From NCBI GenBank assembly GCA_963783335.1, contig CAWAND010000007.1:1-64000 (forward strand): a stretch of DNA of 64,000 nucleotides, written 5' to 3'. This stretch comes from CAWAND01 sp963783335. GTDB taxonomy: Bacteria > Chloroflexota > Anaerolineae > Anaerolineales > E44-bin32. Numbering within the stretch: position 1 is the stretch's first letter; each line of letters opens with the position of its first letter. A program made the position numbers and the translations under genes. Positions 18,492 through 27,012 of this stretch are shown here, piece after piece. Under the pieces are notes generated by a model. That model did no database searches. It was not told the origin of the DNA and saw only the letters and a program-made list of their open reading frames with translations.

Positions 18492-19079
18492 GTGACTCAT
18501 CCAAGCGGCCGGCCGCCCGAACTCTCAGAGAAGGATCTCGTCCATCGCGCCGTGGCAGGCGAGGCGGAATCCTTCGCCGCACTTTATGACCGCTACGCCG
18601 AGCGTATCTTCCGCTTCTTGCGCCGGCGGACACCGGATCAGGCGCTGGCCGAGGATCTGACATCGGAGGTCTTCTTGCGAGCCTGGGATCACCTGGACAG
18701 CTACCGCCCAAGCCGCGCCCCGTTTGGCGCCTGGCTGTTCAGGATCGCGCGCAACCTGGCCATCGATCACAGCCGCAAGCGCGGCCCGGACGCCTCGATC
18801 GAAACCCTGGCCCCAGAACCTGCCGAACGCACACCTGGGCCGGAGCTGGAGGCCGCCGCCAGTCTGGAATCTCGTCGCCTGCAGGAGGCATTGGCCGAGC
18901 TCACCCAATCCCAGCAGGAGGTGCTCAGCCTGCGCTTCATCGAGGGGCTGTCGACGGCCGAAGTGGCGGCTGCGTTGGGGAAGAAGGCCGGCGCGGTGCG
19001 GGCCCTGCAAATGCGCGGCCTGCAGGCCTTGGGCGAAATTTTGAGGACGGATGACGGAGTCGATGATGATCAGCCTTGA
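18492..19079 (+). CDS. ECF-family RNA polymerase sigma factor
   Basis: A 195-residue sigma-70 family protein with region 2 (SFAALYDRYAERIFRFLRRR, then LAEDLTSEVFLRAWDHLDSY and FGAWLFRIARNLAIDHSRK) and region 4 (LTQSQQEVLSLRFIEGLSTAEVAAALGK). It has no region 1 or 3, as expected for ECF factors. It starts with GTG at 18492. Its 3' end overlaps the next gene, which encodes a DUF5667-type membrane protein. This pairing is a common sigma and candidate regulator unit in Chloroflexota. The stimulus is unknown. Confidence 0.9.
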   Translation: MTHPSGRPPELSEKDLVHRAVAGEAESFAALYDRYAERIFRFLRRRTPDQALAEDLTSEVFLRAWDHLDSYRPSRAPFGAWLFRIARNLAIDHSRKRGPDASIETLAPEPAERTPGPELEAAASLESRRLQEALAELTQSQQEVLSLRFIEGLSTAEVAAALGKKAGAVRALQMRGLQALGEILRTDDGVDDDQP

Positions 19080-19893
19080 AGAGGCGTTTGAAGAATCCCA
19101 GCGTTTGATCGCCTCCGGCGACGCCACGTTGGAAACCTGCCTGGATCGCTATCCACAGCACGCCGAGCGGCTGGCGGCGATGCTCACCGCTTCCACACAG
19201 CTCGAGCGGCTTCCAGCGGCGCGCCTTACGGACTCCGCCAAAATCAGGGGCCGCAATCAGCTGCGCGCCCACATGGCGGCTCACCCGCGCCGCCAAACCC
19301 CCGCCAAGCGAGGCTTGTCCCTGTTCAACCCGCGCCGCTGGGCACCCGCCCTGGCCGTGCTGGCGCTCGCCCTGACCGCCGGAACGGCGGCCGCGCAATC
19401 CGCCGGTCCCGGCGATTGGCTCTACCCTTGGCGTCAGGCCAGTGAAACGATCTGGCTTCGTATCAGCCCCAATCAGCATGCAACGGCGCTTTCGGTGGCG
19501 GATCGGCGGTTGGCCGATCTGCTCCAAGCCAAGGCGAATTCTCCGGCCTATGCCGAGGCCCTGGACGCGTACCAAGACTGGATACGCGTGATGGAAGCGG
19601 ACCACCTGGTGGATTCCCAGACCCAGCCGGTGCTGGAACAGCAGCGACTGCAGCTGCAGTCTTCCGGAATCGACGCGCCCGAAATCAACGACGCACTTGG
19701 CGGAAAGCCGCCGGCTCGCCAGCAAGCGACACCTACCCCCGCACCCTCGGCGACCCCATCCGGGGCGCGTCTGGCCACACCCCCTGTTCTGGCCACACCG
19801 CTCGGCCCTGGCACGGGCAAGCAGGGCCAGCCGACACGCGGGCTGCCGACTCTGCAGTTGGGACCAGGCGGCCCACGCATCAACCAGCCCTAG
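19051..19893 (+). CDS. DUF5667-like membrane protein, possible sigma regulator
   Basis: A 280-residue protein. The N-terminal 80 residues form a soluble helical region (SLEEAFEESQRLIASGDATLETCLDRYP, a pattern seen before anti-sigma-like domains). One membrane helix (WAPALAVLALALTAGTAAAQ) follows. The extracellular part has the DUF5667 signature (AGPGDWLYPWRQASETIWL, then ADRRLADLLQ), and the tail is rich in Pro/Thr. The gene overlaps the sigma gene by 29 bases and is probably translationally coupled. An anti-sigma role is an inference from position and layout. A later start at one of the following ATGs is possible. Confidence 0.65.
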   Translation: MTESMMISLEEAFEESQRLIASGDATLETCLDRYPQHAERLAAMLTASTQLERLPAARLTDSAKIRGRNQLRAHMAAHPRRQTPAKRGLSLFNPRRWAPALAVLALALTAGTAAAQSAGPGDWLYPWRQASETIWLRISPNQHATALSVADRRLADLLQAKANSPAYAEALDAYQDWIRVMEADHLVDSQTQPVLEQQRLQLQSSGIDAPEINDALGGKPPARQQATPTPAPSATPSGARLATPPVLATPLGPGTGKQGQPTRGLPTLQLGPGGPRINQP

Positions 19894-19967
19894 GCGCCTC
19901 ACGTAACACTCCGGGCCCCAATTTCGTAGTTAGGAGTAGAGATCCGCTGCGAAAAGGAGGACCTTTG

Positions 19968-20387
19968 ATGTTCGTGCTGCGAAGTATGCTGACCCTGATG
20001 GTGACGGCCGGAATCGGCCTTGGCGCACTCGTCGGATCGGACGCTTCCGTCCGATCGAAGGTGCGGGCCCGGACCCAAGAGGTGGTCCAGACCGCCACCA
20101 GCCTGGCGACCCAGATTCAGGCTGAGCTCCGGGCGGGCGACCCTCAATCCGGAGCGACCGATCAAGATCGCCCCCAACTTCAGACGCAGACCAGAATGCA
20201 GAACGAGCTGCAAATCCAGTCTCAGCTGCAGCTGGGAGCGGATGACGCCGCCGGGCCCGATCTCGGGGCGCAGACCCGCACCGAGACCCGTATTCAGACA
20301 CGGTCCGAATTGAGAGATGGTCTAGATCTTCCTTGGGGTCTGCGATTGAACCTGGGTGGTTCGGAACAGGGGCGAGCCGGTCACTGA
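19968..20387 (+). CDS. Small secreted Gln/Thr-rich protein
   Basis: A 139-residue protein with an N-terminal hydrophobic signal (MFVLRSMLTLMVTAGIGLGALVG). The mature part is low complexity and rich in Gln, Thr and Arg (RTQEVVQTATSLATQIQAEL, QTQTRMQNELQIQSQLQLG, RTETRIQTRSELR), likely helical. The ATG at 19968 is chosen over the TTG three bases earlier because of the AAAAGGAGG site. It follows the sigma/DUF5667 pair by 75 bases and ends at a strong terminator, so it is probably the last gene of that operon. Function unknown. Confidence 0.6.
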   Translation: MFVLRSMLTLMVTAGIGLGALVGSDASVRSKVRARTQEVVQTATSLATQIQAELRAGDPQSGATDQDRPQLQTQTRMQNELQIQSQLQLGADDAAGPDLGAQTRTETRIQTRSELRDGLDLPWGLRLNLGGSEQGRAGH

Positions 20388-20415
20388 CCACTGTGCCGCC
20401 AGGTGCAATGAGCAG

Positions 20416-20447
20416 CGGGCACGGCGAATTGCCGTGCCCGTTTGCTT
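20416..20447 (+). terminator. Intrinsic terminator after the sigma-factor operon
   Basis: Stem CGGGCACGGC / GCCGTGCCCG with loop GAATT, followed by TTTGCTTG. It lies 29 bases after the stop of the gene at 19968. Confidence 0.8.
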
Positions 20448-20488
20448 GCCTTCAGACTATCTTTGCGCTTCGATCTGTCTGCCGCCGG

Positions 20489-21301
20489 CTAGCCGCCTGC
20501 TACCGGACCTTCAGGCACCCAGGCCAATACCAGCGTATCCACCGAGATGTTGGTCTTCTTCGGTTTGAGCTCGATGGTCTCCAGGTCTTCCGCTGTCGGA
20601 TCGAACTTGGCTTCCAGCTCATCCGTTTCGGTTTGGAACTCCGCTTCCAGATCCGCCAATCGACCTTGGAGCGCCTCGAGCGACTCCTCGGCGCGCCCGA
20701 TGTCCTCTCGCTCCCGCGCCGTGCGCCCTACCCCCCTCGCCGCCGTCGTGGCCCGGCCCAGGGTGGTGGCGCTGATGGCCTTCCTCCCAACAAAGGCGCC
20801 GATCAGCGTCGCTCCAATGGAAATGGCGGTCTGCGTCCCCTGCGAAACCGCCTGGGCTTTCTCACGTTCGACGGCCTGTTCAGCCCGGCGAACGCGATCT
20901 TCGAGCGTTGTCAGCTTGGGTGCGTACTTCTTGCGCAGCTTTTCGACCGCCTCGTCGCGTGCCTCACGCGCCGCTTGTCCCAACCTCAGCCGGAAGGCGC
21001 CTTCGGCCTCCCCGGGATCCGAGGTGAGCTTGAGCGTCGGGCTTCGAAACAGGCTGAGGCGCTGTGTGCTGTAGACCCAGTCCTTGAAGTCCTTCTCCCA
21101 ACCGGAATAATTGTCGGCGTCGGCCCCGGCTGCCGCCAAGGGGCGATATGAGGCCTCCCCAGCCGGCGTCTTCTCCAGGTCCTTGGGGTCGAGTTCGACG
21201 AGGTTTCCCCCTTCCCAATCGACGGGCACCGCAGCTTCAGTGACAGGGAACGTCGCCACCAGCGTTTCCGTGCTGTCGACGTCGGATTTCTTTGAACTCA
21301 T
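20489..21301 (-). CDS. C-terminal part of the HerA-like ATPase (coiled-coil region)
   Basis: This frame holds the tail that usually follows the ATPase core in this family: ESTETL-like start (DVDSTETLVATFP), WEKDFKDWVYSTQRLSLFRSP, and a long coiled coil (LRKKYAPKLTTLEDRVRRAEQAVEREKAQA). A Gly/Ala-rich helix (ISIGATLIGAFVGRKAISATTLGRATTAARGVGR) and a final coil plus PKKTNISVDTLVLAWVP follow. From memory of the family, both parts belong to one protein of about 800 residues. The break is a +1 step near GAAC 21294-21297, where VHYE joins SKKSDVDSTE. The ATG at 21301 is therefore probably not a real start. Confidence 0.65.
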   Translation of the reverse strand: MSSKKSDVDSTETLVATFPVTEAAVPVDWEGGNLVELDPKDLEKTPAGEASYRPLAAAGADADNYSGWEKDFKDWVYSTQRLSLFRSPTLKLTSDPGEAEGAFRLRLGQAAREARDEAVEKLRKKYAPKLTTLEDRVRRAEQAVEREKAQAVSQGTQTAISIGATLIGAFVGRKAISATTLGRATTAARGVGRTAREREDIGRAEESLEALQGRLADLEAEFQTETDELEAKFDPTAEDLETIELKPKKTNISVDTLVLAWVPEGPVAGG

Positions 21302-22883
21302 AGTGAACCCGCGCCACCCCCAAAAGCTGCGGCTGATAGGTCAGCGGGGTGTTGGACGGGAGCGATCGGGCGGGGACGAAGAACTGGGGAACGTCCGGCG
21401 AGAGCGCCGGACGGGCGCCGGTCTGATCCCCGGCGGCAGGGGCTGCCACCGGGCCAGCAGCCGCCGGCTGCTCGATCTTGGCGTCGGACATGACAAGCTT
21501 AATTTGGTCTCGCGTCAACGGCCCTCGGAGATACGACATCGCCCAGCGCGTTTGAAACACAACCGGCCCCGCGTCATGCACGTTGTTCATCAAGAAAGTA
21601 CGGCTCTCAAGACCCGCAAGAAGCTTCTCGAGCTCTTTCCGATCAAAGGCGGCTCCCGACTGTGCACTCAGAAGCCCATCCATCAACCGATCTCGATCAC
21701 GCTCAGTTTGCAGGCGCCCGACAAACCAGGTGCCGATATTGGCCAGGCCCTTGTAATCGAGATCGACCGGGTTCTGGGTCGCCAGCACGACGCCCAGGCC
21801 AAAGGCGCGGGCCTGCTTCAGGAGAGCCAACAACGGGGCCTTCGAAGGAGGGTTGGCCACCGGTGGAAAGAAGCCAAAGATCTCGTCCATGTAGAGCATG
21901 GCCCGCAGGCTTGTGGTTCCAGACTGAGTCCGGATCCAACCCAAGACATGGTTGAGGAGCAGCGTGACGAAGAACATGCGCTCGGCGTCGTTCAGATGGG
22001 CGATGGAGAAAATCGCCACTCTTGGTTTGCCTTCCGGCGAATGGAGCATGCCGCCGACGTCCAACGGCTGGCCCTCCAGCCAGGCTGAGAAGCCAGGCGC
22101 GGCCAACAAGTTGTTGAGCGCCATCACCAACCCAAAGCGGTCTTTGGACGGGTAGAAATCCTCCAACTTGAGAACCCCAACCTGCTCAAACGGCGGGTTC
22201 TGTACGCCCTCGATCAACCCGGCGATATCTAATCCTTCCCCCTGATCCCACGCATGGCTGATCAGCGTCGAAAGCAGAATATGCTCTCGGCTCTGGATGG
22301 GGTCGGCGTCGATCCCCATCAGCCCCAGCAAACCGCTGACCGTGCTGCTGATGCGATCCTGCAGCAGCTCCAAGTCGTCGAGGATGGCCGCTTCGGGTAC
22401 GTCGAAGGACTTGAGGACGGATACCGAGAGTCCGATGCTGCTTCCCGGTGTGTAGATGGCAAACTCAGCCGCCTGCTTTAACTTGGCAATGCGCTCGCCG
22501 CTCTCCCCCCACAATTCGAGGCCCTTCTTCCAGAGGTCCGCTTGCTGGGCGGCGAAAGCTTCCAGGGTGAGGTCCTTCTTGCGTGCATCGTCAGGGTTGA
22601 CCCAGGGTTGGAAGTCTTCCGGCTTGAGGTCCGGGAAGGTGAGCATCAAGTTGGTGAGATCCCCCTTGGGATCAATCACGATAGCCGGGATTCCATCGAT
22701 GGCGGCTTCTTCCAGGAGATCTATGCCCAGGCCGGTCTTGCCGCTGCCGGTCATCCCGACGCAAAGCGCATGAGTGACCAGGTCGCGCGAGTCATACAGA
22801 ACAAGTTCGTCCAGCAGTTCTGAGCGCGCAACGTCGAAGCGCTTGCCGAGGTAGAAGACGCCCAGTTTCTCGTAATCCTGCAT
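21237..22883 (-). CDS. HerA/DUF87-like ATP-binding protein (N-terminal part)
   Basis: The HerA/FtsK-type ATPase core begins LGVFYLGKRFDVARSELLDELVLYDSRDLVTHALCVG. It has Walker A GMTGSGKTGL, IVIDPKGDLTNLML as the strand after it, and a Walker B-like LRAMLYMDEIFGFFPP. A LATQNPVDLDYKGLANIGTW segment typical of HerA-like proteins follows. It probably acts as a DNA- or protein-associated translocase, but the partner is unknown. The start is the ATG at 22883 with an AAGGAA site. It continues after a frameshift into the 20489-21301 frame. It is not an EccC-type ATPase (one core, no FHA), so it is unlikely to serve the WXG100 protein. Confidence 0.75.
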   Translation of the reverse strand: MQDYEKLGVFYLGKRFDVARSELLDELVLYDSRDLVTHALCVGMTGSGKTGLGIDLLEEAAIDGIPAIVIDPKGDLTNLMLTFPDLKPEDFQPWVNPDDARKKDLTLEAFAAQQADLWKKGLELWGESGERIAKLKQAAEFAIYTPGSSIGLSVSVLKSFDVPEAAILDDLELLQDRISSTVSGLLGLMGIDADPIQSREHILLSTLISHAWDQGEGLDIAGLIEGVQNPPFEQVGVLKLEDFYPSKDRFGLVMALNNLLAAPGFSAWLEGQPLDVGGMLHSPEGKPRVAIFSIAHLNDAERMFFVTLLLNHVLGWIRTQSGTTSLRAMLYMDEIFGFFPPVANPPSKAPLLALLKQARAFGLGVVLATQNPVDLDYKGLANIGTWFVGRLQTERDRDRLMDGLLSAQSGAAFDRKELEKLLAGLESRTFLMNNVHDAGPVVFQTRWAMSYLRGPLTRDQIKLVMSDAKIEQPAAAGPVAAPAAGDQTGARPALSPDVPQFFVPARSLPSNTPLTYQPQLLGVARVHYEFKEIRRRQHGNAGGDVPCH

Positions 22884-23289
22884 GGCCAATTCCTTGGAGG
22901 TGAGGTGGACCCGAAAGGCTTGTGTCGGTTGGGGCCCGTGGCGATCGTTCCCAGTGCTGGTCTACTTATAGCCGAAAATGCGTGGTTTGGCACGCAGAGC
23001 AGGGCGGATTGGGCTGCCAGCCTGCGGCCGGCGCTGGCTTTTTTGCTTTGGATCCGAGTGCTTTCTTGAGCACGGCGGTCTTCTTTGTCTACCCCCCTTC
23101 AGGCCCCCCTTGTCAAAGGGGGTCTTGATTTCACCGGAGCCCGACCGCCCGACCGGAGAGGGCCTTCTCCTGCCTGTCATTTCGAGCCCTTCGGCCTGGT
23201 TGAGCGGAGGGAGCGGATCGCGCTTCGGATGCAGTCGGTGTTGGGCGAGTTCGACTAAGCAGTGCCAATTCTATCTTGGACTGGTGGAC
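22884..23289. other. Intergenic region with orphan terminator-like hairpins
   Basis: About 400 bases upstream of the HerA-like gene. A plus-strand hairpin GCCAGC...GCTGGC followed by TTTTTT lies at 23016-23044. A CCCCCTT-GTC-AAAGGGGG hairpin lies near 23107-23124. No plus-strand gene precedes them. A TGTCATTTCGAGC string at 23177 resembles the start of dispersed intergenic repeats. No coding frame is convincing. Confidence 0.4.
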
Positions 23290-24081
23290 TCACTGACTCT
23301 TCAAGCCGCCGTCCTCAACTCCTACGGGTTGTGAACTGGCATCTTTCACCTGTCGCATGATGACGATCCCCACGGTTGTGAAGAACACGATGTAGGCAGC
23401 GGATACGATAATCATCAAAGACGTGACGCTTTCGCCACCCGCCGTGCCAGTGCTCAGGAACGCTGCAAAGTTGCCGAGTCCATGACAGATGACCAAAGGC
23501 CAGATCAGACCCCCCTTCAAAGCCATAGCGGCAAAACAAAAGCCAATCGCCAGGGCATAGGCGATCTGCACCCCGGCATAGAGTGGACTCGATATTCCAC
23601 CCAATGCGTTGAGGGCATGGGAGAATCCAAAGAAGGCCGTGGAAGCCAGCACGGCGGTCCAGGCTCCGCGCGGCAGAAAAGCGCGCAACATCAGCCCTCT
23701 AAAAATCGTCTCTTCGGCAAACCCAGAGAGCAGGCCCAGAAGCAGGATGTTAAGCACGGCGGAAACGGTGTCTACCGCGACACCCAATCTGATGTTGACA
23801 ATCAGATTACCGATCACCAACACCAACGCTGGGGCATAGATCAGCAGATCACGGGAAGATGAGGCCGGACGATAACCAATCCCTTTCCACCAGTGGATCG
23901 CTGATATGAGGACCGTCAAAACCACCACCAGAATGACTTCTCCGTAGATCAGGAAGTTGGCCGGTGGCAGGTTGGCAATCCTTGATGCAACCACAGCCAA
24001 TGCTCCAGAAGAGAACAAGAGCAAGATCAGCAGGAAACTGAACAGAACGGGTCGGTTTTCAGCAAAGCGAGCGCGGGCCAT
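23290..24081 (-). CDS. CPBP-family intramembrane (CAAX-like) protease
   Basis: A 263-residue integral membrane protein with about seven hydrophobic helices. It carries the three motifs of CPBP/Abi proteases: EETIFRGLMLRAFL (EExxxR), FFGFSHALN (FxxxH) and ICHGLGNFAAF (HxxxN). The Glu and His residues form the intramembrane active site. Substrates in bacteria are mostly unknown, with roles proposed in bacteriocin immunity and protein processing. The ATG at 24081 has an AAGGAAA site. The gene stands alone on the minus strand. Confidence 0.85.
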   Translation of the reverse strand: MARARFAENRPVLFSFLLILLLFSSGALAVVASRIANLPPANFLIYGEVILVVVLTVLISAIHWWKGIGYRPASSSRDLLIYAPALVLVIGNLIVNIRLGVAVDTVSAVLNILLLGLLSGFAEETIFRGLMLRAFLPRGAWTAVLASTAFFGFSHALNALGGISSPLYAGVQIAYALAIGFCFAAMALKGGLIWPLVICHGLGNFAAFLSTGTAGGESVTSLMIIVSAAYIVFFTTVGIVIMRQVKDASSQPVGVEDGGLKSQ

Positions 24082-24126
24082 GTGTTTTTCCTTTTACAGA
24101 TCCCATTGATATCGCGGGTTGGCGAG

Positions 24127-24290
24127 TCATCCTTCGTGGCCAACGTAGACCAATGTTGACCGATCGAAGCCCAGCCGCTTGAGCTGAGCGACCGGGAGAA
24201 TCCACGCCATCAGTTCACCAACCTGGCCAATCCTAAGCGATCAGTCGTTTGCCTGCCAGGTCTCCCAATCGTTCCAGCGAATTGAAAATT
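24127..24290 (-). pseudogene. Coding-like relic of an unrecognised gene
   Basis: Minus-strand text reads like protein in two adjoining frames: QYPIFNSLERLGDLAGKRLIA, then a stop, and in another frame IGQVGELMAWILPVAQ followed by LGFDRSTLVYVGHEG and a stop at 24127. Neither part has a start. I take it as a decayed gene end. The family is not recognised. Confidence 0.3.
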
Positions 24291-24486
24291 GGATACTGGG
24301 ACGACAGCCCAGCTCTCAGGAGTCCTGGACGCCAGCGGACTGCCTCACCCAGCAAACCGTGGCCGTATGGTCCACCCAACTGAGCGATGGCTCTTGCCCT
24401 TGCATGCCATGGCGAGGCGGCTGACGGCTTGGCGCTCCGCGGTGGTACAAGCCGGCTATGGTCCCCTGCAGGACTCCGGGGGGACA

Positions 24487-25551
24487 ATGACTCTGATGCC
24501 GCGTAGGCAACGAAGGACCTCAGCCTGGCGCCGGACGCTGGTTGCCGGCTTCATTCTGATGCCAATTGTGATTTTTTTCACATTTGGCCTGCTGGTCGTG
24601 TCCAGCCATGCCATGTTCGGCGCCGATGAGCCCGGGCTGTTCAACGCGCTGGATTCTGTGATGATCAACGCTGGCCTGCTCGACCCACCTGTTCCAACCG
24701 TCCCGACCGCACTCCCCAGCCCCACGTCGTCCCCCACCGTCTACGTTCCGCCCGTCTTTGAATCGCTGGACCTGGGCGCCGGCCAGCCGGATACGCTCAC
24801 CCCCAGCCCTTCACCAAGCCCGACGGTGAGCAGCTCGCCGACGCCAAGCGAGACCCCCACGCCGACCGACACGCCCACCGAAACTTTCACCCCCACCTGG
24901 ACGCCATCTCTCACCCCCAGCCAGACGGCGACCCCCACACCAACCAATACACCCTGGCCAACATGGACTCCCTCCCACACGCCGGTCCCGCCGACCAGAA
25001 CGCCGGTGCCGCCCTCCAGCACCCCTCTCCCCACCGACACGCCCTCCGGGCCAAGCCTCACCCCGAGCGCCACCCTGCCGCCGACCGCCGGCCCGTCACC
25101 GACCAGCCTGCCCTCGGCCACGCCCAGCGCATGTGCCATCGTCCTCAACACCGGCTTCGAAGGCCAGGTGGCCTCCCTCATCAACGGCGCTCGGGACGAT
25201 CATGGCCTCGGCGCACTGAGCGTGCAGTCCCAACTGCGCGCCGCGGCCCGGGTGCAGGCGACCGACATGGCCTGCAACCATTTCACCGGTCATACTGGCT
25301 CCGATGGTTCAAGTGTGCGTGATCGTGTTGAAGCCCAGGGCTACAGTTGGTCCTGGATCGGAGAGAACTTCTACGTCACCCACGACACGGTCACCGGCCC
25401 GCAAACGGCCTTCAACTGGTGGATGAACAGCACGCCGCATCGGGAGAACATCCTGGGCGCCTCCTATACCGAGTTTGGCGTGGGCTATGTATATGGGCCG
25501 GACAGCGACTACGGCGGCTACTTCGTGGTCGTCTTCGCCAGGCCCAAGTAG
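24487..25551 (+). CDS. Membrane-anchored CAP (SCP/PR-1) domain protein
   Basis: A 354-residue protein with an N-terminal basic patch and one signal-anchor helix (LVAGFILMPIVIFFTFGLLVV). A long Thr/Pro/Ser linker (about residues 75-215, repeats such as PTPTDTPTETFTPTWT) spans the surface. A C-terminal CAP domain of about 130 residues carries FEGQVASLINGARDDHGL, CNHFTGHTGSDGSS, the IGENF motif with its Glu, and HRENIL. These hold the usual His/Glu pairs of the CAP cavity. Bacterial CAP proteins are extracellular with poorly known roles. The ATG at 24487 follows GGGGGG, and a start at 24499 is also possible. Confidence 0.85.
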   Translation: MTLMPRRQRRTSAWRRTLVAGFILMPIVIFFTFGLLVVSSHAMFGADEPGLFNALDSVMINAGLLDPPVPTVPTALPSPTSSPTVYVPPVFESLDLGAGQPDTLTPSPSPSPTVSSSPTPSETPTPTDTPTETFTPTWTPSLTPSQTATPTPTNTPWPTWTPSHTPVPPTRTPVPPSSTPLPTDTPSGPSLTPSATLPPTAGPSPTSLPSATPSACAIVLNTGFEGQVASLINGARDDHGLGALSVQSQLRAAARVQATDMACNHFTGHTGSDGSSVRDRVEAQGYSWSWIGENFYVTHDTVTGPQTAFNWWMNSTPHRENILGASYTEFGVGYVYGPDSDYGGYFVVVFARPK

Positions 25552-25727
25552 TTTAAATCATCATCTGATCCTCATGCAGTCGCCACCGCCATCGACACCT
25601 CTTGCCGTGATGTGATAGGCGGACCGCGGGGGAGATCGCCGACCCGTCCTGAACCCCCCGGGCATCCATCTGGTCCGGTTGATGTCAGGTACAATCTGCG
25701 GCAGCAGCCCATCGAGAGGCCATCCGC

Positions 25728-26828
25728 ATGACCCTGACCATCGGCATCGTCGGCCTGCCCAACGCCGGGAAGAGCACCACCTTCAACGCGCTGTCTCAAA
25801 CACAAAATGCCGAAGTCGCCGAGTATCCCTTCTGTACGATTGAGCCCAACCGCGCCGTCGTCCCTGTCCCCGATCCCCGCCTGGAGCAGCTCCAATCGCT
25901 GACAGGGGTCCCGCACAGCTTTCACGCCACGATCACATTCGTCGATATCGCCGGGCTGGTCCCCGGGGCAAGCCGAGGCGAGGGCCTCGGAAACCAGTTT
26001 CTTGCCCACATCCGCGAGACGGATGCCATTCTGCACGTGGTGCGCTGTTTCGAGGCGCCCAACGTCGCTCGCCTGCAGGCGGATTCAGATCCCCTGGAGG
26101 ACATCCAGATCGTGACAACGGAGCTGTGCCTGGCGGACCAGGCCCAGCTTGATCGTAAGATCGAACGCCTCGAGAGCGAGGTCAAGGGCGATCGCGATCT
26201 GCTGCCGAGGCTGGAAACCGCTCGGCAGCTGAGTCAACATCTGGGCGCGGGCCAACCCGTGCGCACCTTCGAAGCAGCTGATGCCCACGCCCTGGCAGCC
26301 TTGATCGACGAACTCAGCCCGCTGACGGCCAAGCCGGTGATCTACGCCGCCAATGTCGCCGAGCTCGAGTCGGAGATCGACCAGGGGTGCGTCGACAAAG
26401 TCCGCCAGGCAGCCCACCGAGACGAAGCCCAAGTTTTCGAAGTACGTGCCCGATTGGAGGCTGATCTGGCCGGCAGCAGCGACGAAGAGCGGGGGGAACT
26501 GCTGGAGATCGCCGGGCTCGAGCACAGCGGCCTGCAGCAGATCGTCCGCCAAGCCTACCAGCAGCTGGGACTGATCAGCTTCTTCACCATGAATGAAAAC
26601 GAAGTGCGCGCCTGGACGGTCGAAGACGGCGCCACGGCCTACGAGGCCGCCGGCAAGATCCACACCGACTTTCAACGCGGTTTCATCCGGGCCGAGGTGT
26701 GTCCCTTCGAGACCCTCGTCGCCCTGGGAAGCTGGGCCGAGGCCCGAGCCGCCGGCAAGCTCCAGGTGGAAGGCAGGGACTACGCCGTGCGGGACGGGGA
26801 TATTCTCCTTTTCCGCTTCAACGCCTGA
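25728..26828 (+). CDS. ychF: Redox-regulated ATPase YchF (Obg family)
   Basis: A 366-residue P-loop protein of the Obg/YchF family. G1 is GLPNAGKST, G3 is DIAGLVPGASRGEGLGNQFL, and the coiled-coil insert runs about 130-190. The C-terminal TGS domain (ISFFTMNENEVRAWTVEDGATAYEAAGKIHTDFQRGFIRAEV) ends with the YAVRDGDILLFRFNA typical of the family. YchF prefers ATP over GTP and is linked to ribosomes and stress responses. Length and ends match the family, so the ATG at 25728 is firm. A TACAAT -10-like box lies about 40 bases upstream. It is monocistronic. Confidence 0.95.
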   Translation: MTLTIGIVGLPNAGKSTTFNALSQTQNAEVAEYPFCTIEPNRAVVPVPDPRLEQLQSLTGVPHSFHATITFVDIAGLVPGASRGEGLGNQFLAHIRETDAILHVVRCFEAPNVARLQADSDPLEDIQIVTTELCLADQAQLDRKIERLESEVKGDRDLLPRLETARQLSQHLGAGQPVRTFEAADAHALAALIDELSPLTAKPVIYAANVAELESEIDQGCVDKVRQAAHRDEAQVFEVRARLEADLAGSSDEERGELLEIAGLEHSGLQQIVRQAYQQLGLISFFTMNENEVRAWTVEDGATAYEAAGKIHTDFQRGFIRAEVCPFETLVALGSWAEARAAGKLQVEGRDYAVRDGDILLFRFNA

Positions 26829-26892
26829 TCCGGCCGCGCCCTTCGCCCCCCATGCTGCCACTCCTAACGAACGACCCATGCCACGCCACTAT

Positions 26893-26908
26893 TTGTGAAT
26901 TTTCACAA
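26893..26908. promoter_or_regulatory. Rex/CRP-like palindrome with short spacer
   Basis: TTGTGAA-TT-TTCACAA, a perfect inverted repeat but two bases shorter in the spacer than the other sites. It lies just upstream of a TATGAT -10-like box (26932-26937) before the MFS gene at 27013, a position where a bound regulator could touch RNA polymerase. Confidence 0.4.
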
Positions 26909-27012
26909 GCGGCCTTTGCCGGCATCGATGGTATGATCCAGCCTTCATTTATCGGCCACCATGGCCCGACATTTGAACCACGATGGTTGCGGTGAAGTAA
27001 CCGAGGCACAGC

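Noticed and set aside
21237..22883. HerA-like ATPase as the motor for the WXG100 protein
   Set aside because: It has a single HerA/DUF87 core with a coiled-coil tail, unlike the three-ATPase EccC/EssC proteins, and lies 10 kb away.
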